A stretch of 64,000 nucleotides of DNA from contig NZ_JACHJI010000015.1 of NCBI RefSeq assembly GCF_014203535.1, positions 62,001 to 126,000 of the forward strand, in the 5' to 3' direction. Source of the stretch: Streptomyces griseomycini (GTDB taxonomy: Bacteria; Actinomycetota; Actinomycetes; Streptomycetales; Streptomycetaceae). The notes beneath the pieces are model-generated. The model was not told the origin of the DNA and searched no databases. It was given only the letters and a program-made list of their open reading frames with translations. The number at the start of each line of letters is the position of its first letter. Within the stretch, counting starts at the first letter, position 1. The translations under genes were made by a program, and so were the position numbers. Positions 17,591 to 26,621 of the stretch are shown one piece after another.

Positions 17591-18747
17591 GCGCCGTCGA
17601 CGAAGGCGAGGACGGACTCCTCGCCCGGGTCCTCCTCACCCGGGTCATCGAGCCCGGTGACGAGACCGGCGGGCGGTGGGTGCGGGAGCTCGGGGCGGAG
17701 GCGGTGGTGCGGCGACTGCGGGAGCGGGGCGGGCCCCTGCCCGGGGCGAGCGGCAAGCGGTGGGCGGGGATGCTCGCCCGGGCCGAGCGGGCCGACCCGC
17801 GCGGGGATCTCGCCGTCGCACGGGAGGCCGGCGCGCGGTTCGTGCGCCCCGGGTCCGCCGAGTGGCCCCGGCAACTCGACGACCTGGGGGACGCCCGGCC
17901 CCTCGGGCTGTGGGTGCGCGGCGGCGCCGACCTGCGGATGTGGGCGCTGCGCTCGGTCGCCGTCGTCGGCGCCCGCGCCTGCACCGAGTACGGCGCCCAC
18001 ATGGCCGCCACCCTCTCCGCCGGCCTCGCCGAACGCGGCTGGGTCGTGGTCTCCGGCGGTGCCTACGGCGTCGACGGCGCCGCCCACCGCGGCGTGCTCG
18101 GCTCGGGCGGTGCCACCGTCGCCGTGCTCGCCTGCGGAGTGGACCGGCCCTATCCGCGCGGACACACCGGACTGATCACCCGGATCGCGGAACAGGGCCT
18201 GGTGATCGGTGAGCTGCCCCCCGGCGACCATCCGACGCCGAACAGGTTCGTCCTCCGTAACCGGGTGATCGCCGCACTCACCCGGGGCACCGTGGTCGTC
18301 GAGGCGGCCCACCGCAGCGGTTCCCTGGTGACCGTCAGGGCGGCCCGGCGCCTGGGACGCCACACGATGGGGGTGCCGGGGCCGGTCACCAGCGGGCTCT
18401 CCGCCGGGGTGCACGAACTGCTGCGGCAGGACGCGGTGCTGGTCACCGATGCCGCGGACGTCGTCGAACTCGTCGGCGACATGGGCGAGCTCGCACCGGA
18501 ACGCCGGGGACCGGTGCTGCCCCGGGACCTGCTGGAACCGGCCGGCCGCGAGGTCCTCGCCGCCCTGCCGGCGCGCGGAGCCGCCCGGGCGGAGGACATC
18601 GCGCGCGACGCGCGGACCACCCGGGACGACGCGATCGCGAGACTGTACGAACTACGAGCACTTGGTTACGTCGAACGACATGGCGACGGCTGGAAGTTGA
18701 CACGCCAGGCGATGATCTCGGCCCGCGGCGGTTCCGATGCGCCCTGA
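17587..18747 (+). CDS. dprA: DNA-processing protein DprA
   Basis: This 386-residue DprA/Smf protein loads RecA on incoming single-stranded DNA in competent bacteria. The Rossmann core shows VVSGGAYGVDGAAHRG, followed by AVLACGVDRPYPRGH and PNRFVLRNRVIAALT. A winged-helix-like domain (about 310-375) ends the protein, as in longer DprA proteins. The ATG at 17587 overlaps the comM stop; the frame remaining open upstream through comM is not coding. In S. coelicolor a block of genes separates dprA from whiG; here whiG follows directly. Confidence 0.93.
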   Translation: MSAVDEGEDGLLARVLLTRVIEPGDETGGRWVRELGAEAVVRRLRERGGPLPGASGKRWAGMLARAERADPRGDLAVAREAGARFVRPGSAEWPRQLDDLGDARPLGLWVRGGADLRMWALRSVAVVGARACTEYGAHMAATLSAGLAERGWVVVSGGAYGVDGAAHRGVLGSGGATVAVLACGVDRPYPRGHTGLITRIAEQGLVIGELPPGDHPTPNRFVLRNRVIAALTRGTVVVEAAHRSGSLVTVRAARRLGRHTMGVPGPVTSGLSAGVHELLRQDAVLVTDAADVVELVGDMGELAPERRGPVLPRDLLEPAGREVLAALPARGAARAEDIARDARTTRDDAIARLYELRALGYVERHGDGWKLTRQAMISARGGSDAP

Positions 18748-19019
18748 CGGAGCGTGTTCGGCCGTCCGGGGGAACCCCGACACCCCTTGGAAAATACGTC
18801 AGTTGGGACACCCGGGTGATCACGCCGAGTGACCGCAATGCCCCGGTGGGACGGTGCCCGGAACGAATCTGCGCACGGTCCCACCTCGCCCCTTCGCACA
18901 CCGCGACGCCGTAGTCACGCTACGCTCACGAGGATCCCGACACGGACAGGCAACTCGACATCGGACAGACGGCCCACCCAGGCAGCACCAGTCCACGGCA
19001 GAACGGCACAAGGCGACGA

Positions 19020-19862
19020 ATGCCCCAGCACACCTCCGGGTCCGACCGGGCGGCGATCCCCCCAGCCGCCCGCGACGGTGGCAGCGTGCGGCCGCCCGCT
19101 CCCTCGACGCTCGACGAGTTGTGGCGGTCGTACAAGGCGACGGGAGACGAGCGGCTGCGGGAACAGCTGATCCTGCACTACTCGCCGCTGGTGAAGTACG
19201 TCGCCGGCCGGGTCAGCGTGGGACTGCCGCCCAATGTCGAACAGGCGGACTTCGTCTCCTCCGGGGTCTTCGGGCTGATCGACGCGATCGAGAAGTTCGA
19301 CGTCGACCGGGAGATCAAGTTCGAGACGTACGCGATCACGCGCATCCGGGGCGCGATGATCGACGAGCTGCGGGCTCTCGACTGGATCCCGCGCTCGGTG
19401 CGGCAGAAGGCGCGGAACGTCGAGCGGGCCTACGCCACCCTGGAGGCGCGGCTCAGACGCACGCCGACGGAGAGCGAGGTCGCCGGCGAGATGGGCATCG
19501 CCGTGGACGAGCTGCACGCGGTTTTCAGCCAGCTGTCGCTCGCGAACGTCGTCGCCCTGGAGGAGCTGCTGCACGTCGGGGGCGAGGGCGGCGACCGGCT
19601 GAGCCTCATGGACACACTGGAGGACACCGCCGCCGACAACCCGGTGGAGGTGGCCGAGGACCGGGAGCTGCGGCGGTTCCTGGTGCGGGCGATCAACACG
19701 CTGCCGGAGCGCGAGAAGACCGTGGTCACCCTGTACTACTACGAGGGGCTCACCCTCGCCGAGATCGGCAACGTGCTGGGCGTGACCGAGAGCCGGGTCA
19801 GCCAGATCCACACCAAGTCCGTGCTCCAGCTGCGGGCGAAGCTGGCGGGATTTGGACGCTGA
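19020..19862 (+). CDS. whiG: Sporulation sigma factor WhiG
   Basis: This 280-residue sigma-28/FliA-class factor commits aerial hyphae to sporulation in streptomycetes, driving whiH and whiI. Region 2 is seen in YSPLVKYVAGRVSVGLPPNV to KFETYAITRIRGAMIDELR. Region 3 includes ARNVERAYATLEARLRRTPTESEV. The region 4 helix-turn-helix is GLTLAEIGNVLGVTESRVSQIH. The length matches S. coelicolor WhiG. The ATG at 19020 has only a weak upstream purine stretch. The 272-bp upstream gap should hold the promoter, but I could not place it. Confidence 0.96.
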   Translation: MPQHTSGSDRAAIPPAARDGGSVRPPAPSTLDELWRSYKATGDERLREQLILHYSPLVKYVAGRVSVGLPPNVEQADFVSSGVFGLIDAIEKFDVDREIKFETYAITRIRGAMIDELRALDWIPRSVRQKARNVERAYATLEARLRRTPTESEVAGEMGIAVDELHAVFSQLSLANVVALEELLHVGGEGGDRLSLMDTLEDTAADNPVEVAEDRELRRFLVRAINTLPEREKTVVTLYYYEGLTLAEIGNVLGVTESRVSQIHTKSVLQLRAKLAGFGR

Positions 19863-19943
19863 GCCCACTCGGTCCGGACCCGTCAGGGCCCCGGACGACC
19901 TGTGGTTCCGGGCGAGTGACTCCCCTCGTGGATGAGGCGTCCG

Positions 19944-19949
19944 TAAAGT
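19944..19949 (+). promoter_or_regulatory. Candidate -10 box of the TetR gene
   Basis: TAAAGT at 19944-19949 would start transcription at about 19956-19957, right at the GTG taken as the start. No good -35 is seen at 17-18 bp (TGACTC lies about 21 bp upstream). The signal mainly argues that the upstream GTG at 19948, which lies inside the box, is not the start. Confidence 0.4.
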
Positions 19950-19956
19950 GGTCGAC

Positions 19957-20538
19957 GTGCCAAGGATTCGAGCGGCCTCCGTGGCCGAGCACCGGTCGAT
20001 GCAGCGAGCCGCCCTGCTGGACGCGGCACGCTCCCTGCTGTCCGAGGGCGGGACGGAGGCGCTGACCTTCCCGGCCCTCGCCGAGCGGACGGGCCTCGCG
20101 CGCTCGTCCGTGTACGAGTACTTCCGCTCGCGGGCGGCCGTCGTCGAGGAGCTGTGCGCGGTCGACTTCCCGGTCTGGGCGGCGGAGGTCGAGGCGGCGA
20201 TGGCCCTCGCCGACGGAGCGGAGGCGAAGCTCGAGGCGTACGTCCGCAAGCAGCTGGAGCTGGTCGGCGACCGGCGGCACCGGGCCGTGGTGGCGATCTC
20301 CGCCAGCGAACTCGACGCGGGCGCCCGCGAGAAGATCCGCGCGGCGCACGGCGGGCTCATCGCCATGATCGTCGAAGCCCTGGGCGACCTGGGCCACGAC
20401 CAGCCCCGGCTCGCGGCGATGCTGCTCCAGGGCGTGGTCGACGCCGCGGTGCGCCGCATCGAGCTGGGCGCGGCGGAACACCCGGACACGATCACGGAGG
20501 CGGCGGTCTCCATGGCGCTCCGGGGCGTGCGGGGCTGA
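19957..20538 (+). CDS. TetR-family transcriptional regulator
   Basis: This 193-residue regulator has the N-terminal TetR helix-turn-helix (LTFPALAERTGLARSSVYEYF, about 33-53) and a mostly helical ligand-binding domain. Its ligand and targets are unknown. It lies alone between whiG and a divergent-facing peptidase gene, so local context gives no clue. The GTG at 19957 is preferred because it fits a leaderless start from the -10 at 19944; a GTG at 19948 would add three residues. Confidence 0.88.
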   Translation: MPRIRAASVAEHRSMQRAALLDAARSLLSEGGTEALTFPALAERTGLARSSVYEYFRSRAAVVEELCAVDFPVWAAEVEAAMALADGAEAKLEAYVRKQLELVGDRRHRAVVAISASELDAGAREKIRAAHGGLIAMIVEALGDLGHDQPRLAAMLLQGVVDAAVRRIELGAAEHPDTITEAAVSMALRGVRG

Positions 20539-20638
20539 CGGACGGGGACGCGCGGCCCGGTCCCGGCCCGGCTCACCTTCACGGCCGTCCGGCGGTGTCT
20601 CCCGGAATCCGTCGTCCGGCGGTGCCCTTCGGAACCCG

Positions 20639-21262
20639 TCACGCAGGCACCGGCACCCCGAGCACCGGCAGCAGGCGCGACGGGCCCCTGTGCAGCAGCC
20701 ACGGGGGCAGCAGGGCGAGCGGGTCCAGGTAGACGTCGTCCCTCAGCAGGCCCCAGTGCACGCACGGGGCCGTGCAGTGCGAGCCCCTGGGCTCCACCGT
20801 GCCGATCACCTCACCCGCCGCCACCGCGTCGCCCTCGTCCACCGACGCCCGGACGGGCTCGTGGGTCGTGCGCAACGGGGGGTCCCCCGTGCCCGCCAGC
20901 TCCACCGAGACGACGCCCCTCCCGGCCACCCGGCCCGCGAACGAGACCCGGCCCGCCGCCACCGCCCGTACCGGTGTGCCCGGCGCCGCCGCCAGGTCCA
21001 CGCCCCGGTGCCCCCGCCCGTACGCCGTCGCCGGCGGTTCCCAGCCGCGCAGCACCCGCGGGCGCACCCCCACGGGCCAGAGCCGCCCGACGGCCGGTGT
21101 CCCGCCGTCCGCGCCTGCCGGACCGCCCGTCGGCACCGGGTCCCCGGCGCCCGTCCCCGACCCCAGGAGCCGCGACGGCGGCGGAGCCAGCAGCACCACC
21201 AGGGTCAGGACCACCAGCAGGACCAGTCGTGTGAACGCCTTCGCGCATCGCCTCACTCGCAT
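20639..21262 (-). CDS. Secreted M23-family (LytM-like) peptidase
   Basis: This 207-residue protein has an N-terminal membrane/signal segment (LVLLVVLTLVVLLAPP) and one M23 domain. Its zinc-ligand motifs are GHRGVDLAA and the C-terminal HWGLL. The family cuts peptidoglycan crosslinks or acts as degenerate activators; here the first HxxxD motif is kept. It lies divergently from rpsB, and its 5' flank (21263-21543) also contains the rpsB leader. Confidence 0.85.
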   Translation of the reverse strand: MRVRRCAKAFTRLVLLVVLTLVVLLAPPPSRLLGSGTGAGDPVPTGGPAGADGGTPAVGRLWPVGVRPRVLRGWEPPATAYGRGHRGVDLAAAPGTPVRAVAAGRVSFAGRVAGRGVVSVELAGTGDPPLRTTHEPVRASVDEGDAVAAGEVIGTVEPRGSHCTAPCVHWGLLRDDVYLDPLALLPPWLLHRGPSRLLPVLGVPVPA

Positions 21263-21543
21263 GCGCAGAAGCGTCCCCGACGTCCGCGATCACGGCGGGG
21301 ACCTGTGGACCGGCGGCCGGTTGTGGACAACGACGTCACCCGGCACCTCGCGGGTCCCGTACACTTCTGGTGGCGACCCGGGCCACCGGGTCGACTTCGC
21401 ACGCCCCGACACCAGGACCGGTCACGGTCGGCTCCCGGTGTCAGCGCCCCTCGGTCCTTCGTGGCAACGGCGCGTCGCGGGCGTCAGGCGCGGGAGCCGT
21501 CCGGAACCCGCGGCACAACCGAGAAACTCAAGGAGATACGGCC

Positions 21544-22419
21544 ATGGCCGTCGTCACGATGCGGGAGCTGCTGGAGAGCGGCGTCCACTTCGGTCACCAG
21601 ACCCGTCGCTGGAACCCGAAGATGAAGCGCTTCATCTTCACCGAGCGCAACGGCATCTACATCATCGACCTGCTCCAGTCGCTGTCGTACATCGACCGCG
21701 CCTACGAGTTCGTCAAGGAGACCGTCGCCCACGGTGGCACGGTCATGTTCGTCGGCACGAAGAAGCAGGCGCAGGAGGCCATCGCCGAGCAGGCCACCCG
21801 CGTCGGCATGCCCTACGTCAACCAGCGCTGGCTGGGCGGCATGCTCACCAACTTCTCGACCGTCTACAAGCGCCTGCAGCGCCTGAAGGAGCTCGAGCAG
21901 ATCGACTTCGAGGACGTCGCGTCCTCCGGTCTGACCAAGAAGGAGCTCCTGGTCCTCTCCCGCGAGAAGGCCAAGCTGGAGAAGACCCTCGGTGGTATCC
22001 GCGAGATGCAGAAGGTGCCCAGCGCCGTCTGGATCGTGGACACCAAGAAGGAGCACATCGCCGTTGGTGAGGCCCGGAAGCTGAACATCCCGGTCGTCGC
22101 GATCCTCGACACCAACTGCGACCCCGACGAGGTCGACTACAAGATCCCGGGCAACGACGACGCGATCCGCTCCGTCACCCTGCTCACCCGCGTGATCGCC
22201 GACGCCGTCGCCGAGGGCCTCATCGCCCGCTCCGGCGTCGCCACCGAGGGCAAGGGCGAGAAGGCCGCCGGCGAGCCGCTGGCCGAGTGGGAGCGCGACC
22301 TGCTCGAGGGCGAGAAGAAGGCCGAGGAGGCCGCCCCGGCCGCCGAGGACGAGAAGCCGGCCGAGGGCGAGAAGCCGGCCGAGGCCCCCGCCGCGGAGGC
22401 TCCGGCCGAGCAGGCCTGA
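21544..22419 (+). CDS. rpsB: 30S ribosomal protein S2
   Basis: S2 (291 residues) begins MAVVTMRELLESGVHFGHQT, the standard family start, with AAGGAG at 21530-21535. The conserved core ends near residue 225. A tail rich in Glu, Lys, Ala and Pro repeats (EKPAEGEKPAEAPAAEAPAE) follows, as in other actinobacteria. An upstream frame extension to 21370 is not coding. The ~280-bp leader may carry autoregulation by S2; it has a GACCCGG/CCGGGTC stem shortly after a possible TACACT -10 at 21360-21365. It is followed by a terminator and tsf. Confidence 0.97.
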   Translation: MAVVTMRELLESGVHFGHQTRRWNPKMKRFIFTERNGIYIIDLLQSLSYIDRAYEFVKETVAHGGTVMFVGTKKQAQEAIAEQATRVGMPYVNQRWLGGMLTNFSTVYKRLQRLKELEQIDFEDVASSGLTKKELLVLSREKAKLEKTLGGIREMQKVPSAVWIVDTKKEHIAVGEARKLNIPVVAILDTNCDPDEVDYKIPGNDDAIRSVTLLTRVIADAVAEGLIARSGVATEGKGEKAAGEPLAEWERDLLEGEKKAEEAAPAAEDEKPAEGEKPAEAPAAEAPAEQA

Positions 22420-22439
22420 CCGACCCGTCAGAGCCGATG

Positions 22440-22476
22440 ACGGCGGGAGCGGTGACATCGGATCCGCTCCCGCCGT
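22440..22476 (+). terminator. Terminator/attenuator between rpsB and tsf
   Basis: Arms at 22440-22452 and 22464-22476 pair perfectly over 13 bases around an 11-base loop. Placement 20 bases after rpsB and 99 bases before tsf fits partial termination that sets the S2:EF-Ts ratio. Confidence 0.8.
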
Positions 22477-22574
22477 TCACCCGTAGGTCAGCGGCGTGTC
22501 GGGGACCTGGTCTCAGGTGGGTCCTGACCCGCAGATCTTCGAAACTCCAGACTTCGAGAAAGATTCACAGACTC

Positions 22575-23411
22575 ATGGCGAACTACACCGCCGCCGACGT
22601 CAAGAAGCTCCGGGAGCTCACCGGCGCCGGCATGATGGACTGCAAGAAGGCGCTGGACGAGGCCGAGGGCAACGTCGAGAAGGCCGTCGAGGCGCTCCGC
22701 ATCAAGGGCCAGAAGGGCGTCGCCAAGCGCGAGGGCCGCTCCGCCGAGAACGGCGCCGTGGTCTCGGTCATCGCCGACGACAACTCCTCCGGCGTCATCG
22801 TCGAGCTGAAGTGCGAGACGGACTTCGTCGCCAAGGGCGAGAAGTTCCAGTCGGTGGCCACCGCCATCGCCGAGCACGTCGCCAAGACCTCCCCGGCCGA
22901 CATCGAGGCCCTGCTCGCCTCCGAGATCGAGCCCGGCAAGACCGTCCAGGCGTTCGTGGACGAGGCCAACGCCAACCTGGGCGAGAAGATCGTCCTGGAC
23001 CGCTTCGCGCAGTTCGCCGACGGCTACGTGACGGCGTACATGCACCGCACGATGCCCGACCTGCCCCCGCAGATCGGTGTGCTCGTCGAGCTCGACAAGC
23101 CGAACGCCGAGATCGCCAAGGGCGTCGCCCAGCACATCGCCGCCTTCGCGCCGAAGTACCTCTCCAAGGAGGACGTGCCGGCCGAGGTCGTCGAGTCCGA
23201 GCGCCGCATCGCCGAGGAGACCACCCGCGCCGAGGGCAAGCCCGAGGCCGCCCTGCCGAAGATCGTCGAGGGTCGCCTCAACGGCTTCTTCAAGGACGCC
23301 ACGCTGCTGGGCCAGCCCTACGCGCTCGACAACAAGAAGTCGGTCCAGAAGGTTCTGGACGAGGCCGGTGTCACCCTGAAGCGCTTCTCGCGCATCAAGG
23401 TCGGCATCTGA
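22575..23411 (+). CDS. tsf: Elongation factor Ts
   Basis: EF-Ts (278 residues) recycles EF-Tu from GDP to GTP form. The N-terminal UBA-like domain (YTAADVKKLRELTGAGMMDC) and the core motif KCETDFVAK are present. Length is typical. The ATG at 22575 is the family start; an in-frame extension to 22287 passes through rpsB and is ignored. Ribosome site: AGAAAGATT about 12 bases upstream, rather weak. A possible terminator follows before pyrH. Confidence 0.97.
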   Translation: MANYTAADVKKLRELTGAGMMDCKKALDEAEGNVEKAVEALRIKGQKGVAKREGRSAENGAVVSVIADDNSSGVIVELKCETDFVAKGEKFQSVATAIAEHVAKTSPADIEALLASEIEPGKTVQAFVDEANANLGEKIVLDRFAQFADGYVTAYMHRTMPDLPPQIGVLVELDKPNAEIAKGVAQHIAAFAPKYLSKEDVPAEVVESERRIAEETTRAEGKPEAALPKIVEGRLNGFFKDATLLGQPYALDNKKSVQKVLDEAGVTLKRFSRIKVGI

Positions 23412-23510
23412 GTCCGCACCGTGACGGGCGCGCGACCCCGATAGGGTCGACAGCGGTCGTTCGGACACGCGTCCACGCACGCGCGCGTGCCGGACGACAG
23501 CAGATCTGAC

Positions 23511-23566
23511 GAGGAGGCCATTGCCGTATGGGATGCGAACCACGCCCCACCGGCAATGGCCTTCTT
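23511..23566 (+). terminator. Stem-loop between tsf and pyrH
   Basis: Arms at 23515-23526 and 23551-23562 pair perfectly over 12 bases, and G-U pairs extend the stem outward to 23511/23566. A T-rich CTTCTTC follows inside the right arm. It ends 35 bases before pyrH. It could terminate tsf or regulate pyrH; the 24-base loop is long for a plain terminator. Confidence 0.55.
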
Positions 23567-23601
23567 CGTATGTGCAACACGCGAAAGAGGCGGGATCCCC
23601 G

Positions 23602-24360
23602 ATGACCACCAAGGCTGAGAAGAGCGACGACGGCAAAGTACGCGGCCGGTTTCTGCTGAAGCTGTCCGGAGAGGCCTTCTCCGGTGGCGGGGGGCTGGGC
23701 GTCGACCCCGACGTGGTGCACGCCATCGCGCGCGAGATCGCGGCCGTCGTACGGGACGGCGCGCAGATCGCGATCGTCATCGGCGGCGGCAACTTCTTCC
23801 GCGGTGCCGAGCTCCAGGTGCGCGGCATGGACCGCGCCCGTTCCGACTACATGGGCATGCTCGGCACCGTGATGAACTGCCTCGCTCTCCAGGACTTCCT
23901 GGAGAAGGAGGGCGTCGACTGCCGCGTGCAGACCGCCATCACCATGGGGCAGGTCGCCGAGCCCTACATCCCGCTGCGCGCCGTGCGACACCTGGAGAAG
24001 GGCCGCGTGGTCATCTTCGGCGCCGGCATGGGCATGCCGTACTTCTCCACCGACACCACCGCCGCCCAGCGCGCCCTGGAGATCGACGCCGAGGCCCTGC
24101 TGATGGGCAAGAACGGCGTGGACGGGGTCTACGACTCCGACCCGAAGACCAACCCCGACGCGGTGAAGTTCGACCACCTCGGCTACGGCGAGGTCATCAC
24201 CCGGGAACTGAAGGTCGCCGACGCCACGGCCGTCACGCTGTGCCGCGACAACAAGCTCCCCATCGTCGTCTTCGAGCTCCTGGCGGAGGGCAATATCGCG
24301 CGCGCCGTCAAGGGTGAGAAGATCGGCACGCTCGTGGGTGACCAAGTCAGCCAGGGCTGA
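23602..24360 (+). CDS. pyrH: Uridylate kinase
   Basis: This 252-residue UMP kinase of the amino-acid-kinase fold makes UDP for pyrimidine nucleotide synthesis. Motifs are LLKLSGEAF near the N-terminus, IGGGNFFRG, and TTAAQRALEIDAEALLMGKNGVDGVY. It is a soluble hexamer, normally activated by GTP and inhibited by UTP. The ATG at 23602 follows AAAGAGG; an in-frame extension back to 23521 would pass through the hairpin and is rejected. It sits in the rpsB-tsf-pyrH-frr-cdsA order conserved across bacteria. Confidence 0.97.
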   Translation: MTTKAEKSDDGKVRGRFLLKLSGEAFSGGGGLGVDPDVVHAIAREIAAVVRDGAQIAIVIGGGNFFRGAELQVRGMDRARSDYMGMLGTVMNCLALQDFLEKEGVDCRVQTAITMGQVAEPYIPLRAVRHLEKGRVVIFGAGMGMPYFSTDTTAAQRALEIDAEALLMGKNGVDGVYDSDPKTNPDAVKFDHLGYGEVITRELKVADATAVTLCRDNKLPIVVFELLAEGNIARAVKGEKIGTLVGDQVSQG

Positions 24361-24489
24361 TGACCCTGACCGGGGGATGGACAATGTCCTGCCGGTCGGG
24401 AACCGTGCAGGAAGAAGACGCGACGCAGCCGGCCGCCGCCCCGAGGGGGAACCGCAGCCGGGCCTACTCAAGACACGCAGGAGCAAGTG

Positions 24490-25047
24490 GTGATCGAAGA
24501 GACCCTCCTCGAGGCCGAGGAGAAGATGGAGAAGGCCGTCGTGGTCGCCAAGGAGGACTTCGCCGCGATCCGCACCGGCCGTGCGCACCCGGCGATGTTC
24601 AACAAGATCGTGGCCGACTACTACGGCGCACCGACGCCGATCAACCAGCTGGCCTCGTTCTCCGTGCCCGAGCCGCGCATGGCCGTGGTGACGCCGTTCG
24701 ACAAGAGCGCGCTGCGCAACATCGAGCAGGCGATCCGCGACTCCGACCTGGGCGTCAACCCGAGCAACGACGGCAACATCATCCGGGTGGTGTTCCCCGA
24801 GCTGACCGAGGAACGCCGCCGCGAGTACATCAAGGTCGCCAAGGGCAAGGGTGAGGACGCCAAGGTCTCCATCCGCTCCGTGCGCCGCAAGGCCAAGGAC
24901 GCCATCGACAAGCTGATCAAGGACGGCGAGGTCGGCGAGGACGAGGGCCGTCGTGCGGAGAAGGAGCTCGACGACACCACCGCGAAGTACGTCGCCCAGG
25001 TGGACGAGCTCCTGAAGCACAAGGAAGCGGAGCTGCTCGAGGTCTGA
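24490..25047 (+). CDS. frr: Ribosome recycling factor
   Basis: RRF (185 residues) splits post-termination ribosomes with EF-G. The canonical helices are visible (AAIRTGRAHPAMFNKI, TEERRREYIKVAKGKGEDAKVSIRSVRRKAKD). Two adjacent GTG codons lie at 24487 and 24490; the second is chosen because it is six bases from AGGAG (24479-24483) and gives the usual length. The stop overlaps the cdsA start (TGATG), coupling the two genes. Confidence 0.97.
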   Translation: MIEETLLEAEEKMEKAVVVAKEDFAAIRTGRAHPAMFNKIVADYYGAPTPINQLASFSVPEPRMAVVTPFDKSALRNIEQAIRDSDLGVNPSNDGNIIRVVFPELTEERRREYIKVAKGKGEDAKVSIRSVRRKAKDAIDKLIKDGEVGEDEGRRAEKELDDTTAKYVAQVDELLKHKEAELLEV

Positions 25048-26171
25048 TGAACGACTCTTCCTGGGGGACGCCGCAGACCGGGTACTGGGGGCCGTCCGAC
25101 CAGGGGCCTGGCCGGGGGGCTGCCCCGGCGGGTCCCGCGTACGATGCGCACAACGCACAGCAGACTCGCCCCATGCCCATCGTGCCCGACGTACCCGAAC
25201 ACGGCGGAGACCAGGATGCGGACCGGGGGACCGCTCGACTGAGCGGTCCCTTGTTCCGAGACGAGCCGACGCGACCCCGTCCCCACCCCGGGGAGGTGCC
25301 GCAGAATCCGGAGCCCATGCCCGACGCCCCGCAGCCGGCGCCCGCCCCGCAGAAGAAGAGCGCGGGACGCGACCTGAGCGCCGCGATAGGCGTCGGCGTC
25401 GGACTCGGCGCGGTGATCGTCGCGTCGCTGTTCGTCGTCAAGGCCGTCTTCGTCGGCGTGATCGCCGTCGCCGTCGTGGTGGGCCTGTGGGAGCTGACCT
25501 CGCGGCTGAAGGAGCGCAAGGGCATCGACGCGCCCCTGGTGCCGCTCGCGCTCGGCGGTGCGGCCATGGTCGTCGCTGGGTACGTCCGGGGGGCCGAGGG
25601 CGCGTGGGTCGCCATGGCGCTCACCGCGCTGGCGGTGCTGGTGTGGCGGATGACGGCACCCCCCGAGGGCTACCTCAAGGACGTCACGGCGGGTCTCTTC
25701 GCGGCGTTCTACGTGCCGTTCCTGGCGACCTTCGTCGCGATGATGCTGACGGCGGACGACGGGCCCTGGCGCGTGCTGACGTTCCTGCTGCTGACGGTCG
25801 TGAGCGACACGGGCGCGTACGCCGTCGGCTGGCGCTTCGGCAAGCGCAAGCTCGCGCCGCGGATCAGCCCCGGCAAGACCCGCGAGGGCCTGCTCGGCGC
25901 CGTCGCCTTCTCCATGGCGGCGGGCGCGCTGTGCATGCAGTTCCTGATCGACGACGGCAGTTGGTGGCACGGCCTGCTGCTCGGCCTCGCGGTCGCGGCC
26001 AGCGCCACGCTCGGCGACCTGGGCGAGTCCATGATCAAGCGGGACCTGGGCATCAAGGACATGGGCACCCTGCTCCCCGGCCACGGCGGCATCATGGACC
26101 GGCTGGACTCGCTGCTGCCGACGGCACCGGTGGTGTGGCTGCTGCTGGTGGTCTTCGTCGGTTCCGGCTGA
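25047..26171 (+). CDS. cdsA: Phosphatidate cytidylyltransferase
   Basis: This enzyme makes CDP-diacylglycerol from phosphatidate and CTP, the precursor of all phospholipids. The first ~110 residues form a proline/acidic cytosolic extension not found in E. coli CdsA. About eight membrane segments follow, and the family signature lies near the C-terminus (GDLGESMIKRDLGIKDMG, then PGHGGIMDRLDSL). Length is 374 residues. The start overlaps the frr stop by one base. A terminator lies about 50 bases downstream. Confidence 0.95.
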   Translation: MNDSSWGTPQTGYWGPSDQGPGRGAAPAGPAYDAHNAQQTRPMPIVPDVPEHGGDQDADRGTARLSGPLFRDEPTRPRPHPGEVPQNPEPMPDAPQPAPAPQKKSAGRDLSAAIGVGVGLGAVIVASLFVVKAVFVGVIAVAVVVGLWELTSRLKERKGIDAPLVPLALGGAAMVVAGYVRGAEGAWVAMALTALAVLVWRMTAPPEGYLKDVTAGLFAAFYVPFLATFVAMMLTADDGPWRVLTFLLLTVVSDTGAYAVGWRFGKRKLAPRISPGKTREGLLGAVAFSMAAGALCMQFLIDDGSWWHGLLLGLAVAASATLGDLGESMIKRDLGIKDMGTLLPGHGGIMDRLDSLLPTAPVVWLLLVVFVGSG

Positions 26172-26219
26172 ACGGCACCCTGCCTGACCTGCACAGTACC
26201 CGCCCGGCTGCTGTGCGTC

Positions 26220-26251
26220 CGAGCCCCTGTCCCGCGAGGGGCGGGGGCTCG
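26220..26251 (+). terminator. Terminator after cdsA
   Basis: CGAGCCCC (26220-26227) pairs with GGGGCTCG (26244-26251), with further CCC/GGG pairing around a GCGA loop. It ends the rpsB-cdsA gene run. Confidence 0.75.
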
Positions 26252-26449
26252 CTCTCGAGTCGATCCCCTCGATCGGCCACGTCGTCCTCGACAGCGCGGA
26301 GGCCCGCCCACTGGTCCATGGGCTGCTTCAGATCCACGGAGCGGTGGCGCCGGCCGATGGCGCGGCACGACCCTGTCTGACGCCGCCACCGCCAGAGGCG
26401 ACCGATGACGATCGCTGCGCGAGACGCGGGCCTCGGGGGCGCTGCCGGC
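26252..26449. other. Gene-free stretch between cdsA terminator and att-like repeat
   Basis: About 200 bases with no gene I can support. If the duplication at 26450-26488 is an attachment site, this is the original upstream flank of rlmN and should include its native promoter. One forward frame looks protein-like for about 40 codons (around 26252-26375), but it has no start, ribosome site or family I recognise and is probably a remnant. Confidence 0.4.
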
Positions 26450-26488
26450 GATCCGCGACACCGGTGGAGCCATGCCCAAGCCCGGAGA
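26450..26488. repeat. Left copy of duplicated rlmN 5' end (candidate attL)
   Basis: The last 19 bases, 26470-26488, are identical to 28122-28140, which spans the rlmN start codon (ATGCCCAAGCCCGGAGA plus two bases). Similarity continues upstream as GATC-x-GCGACAC-x-GG at the same spacing. After 26488 the two copies diverge completely. This is the pattern expected when an integrative element recombines into the 5' end of a gene and recreates it at the far junction. Confidence 0.7.
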
Positions 26489-26508
26489 GCCGACGGGCAA
26501 GAGACGAC

Positions 26509-26551
26509 AACAGGCCCCCACCCGCGCGTTCGGTGCAGGTGGGGGCCTGTT
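26509..26551. terminator. Hairpin just inside candidate attL
   Basis: AACAGGCCCCCACC (26509-26522) pairs perfectly with 26538-26551, a 14-bp stem with a 15-base loop. It lies 70 bases beyond the end of the small membrane protein gene on the minus strand and could terminate that transcript. Confidence 0.7.
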
Positions 26552-26621
26552 CTGTGGCACTGGGCCGTCGCCGGGCCGTCGGACTCGCGCAGTCGCACCT
26601 CTTCCGCGCAGCCGGGCCGCC

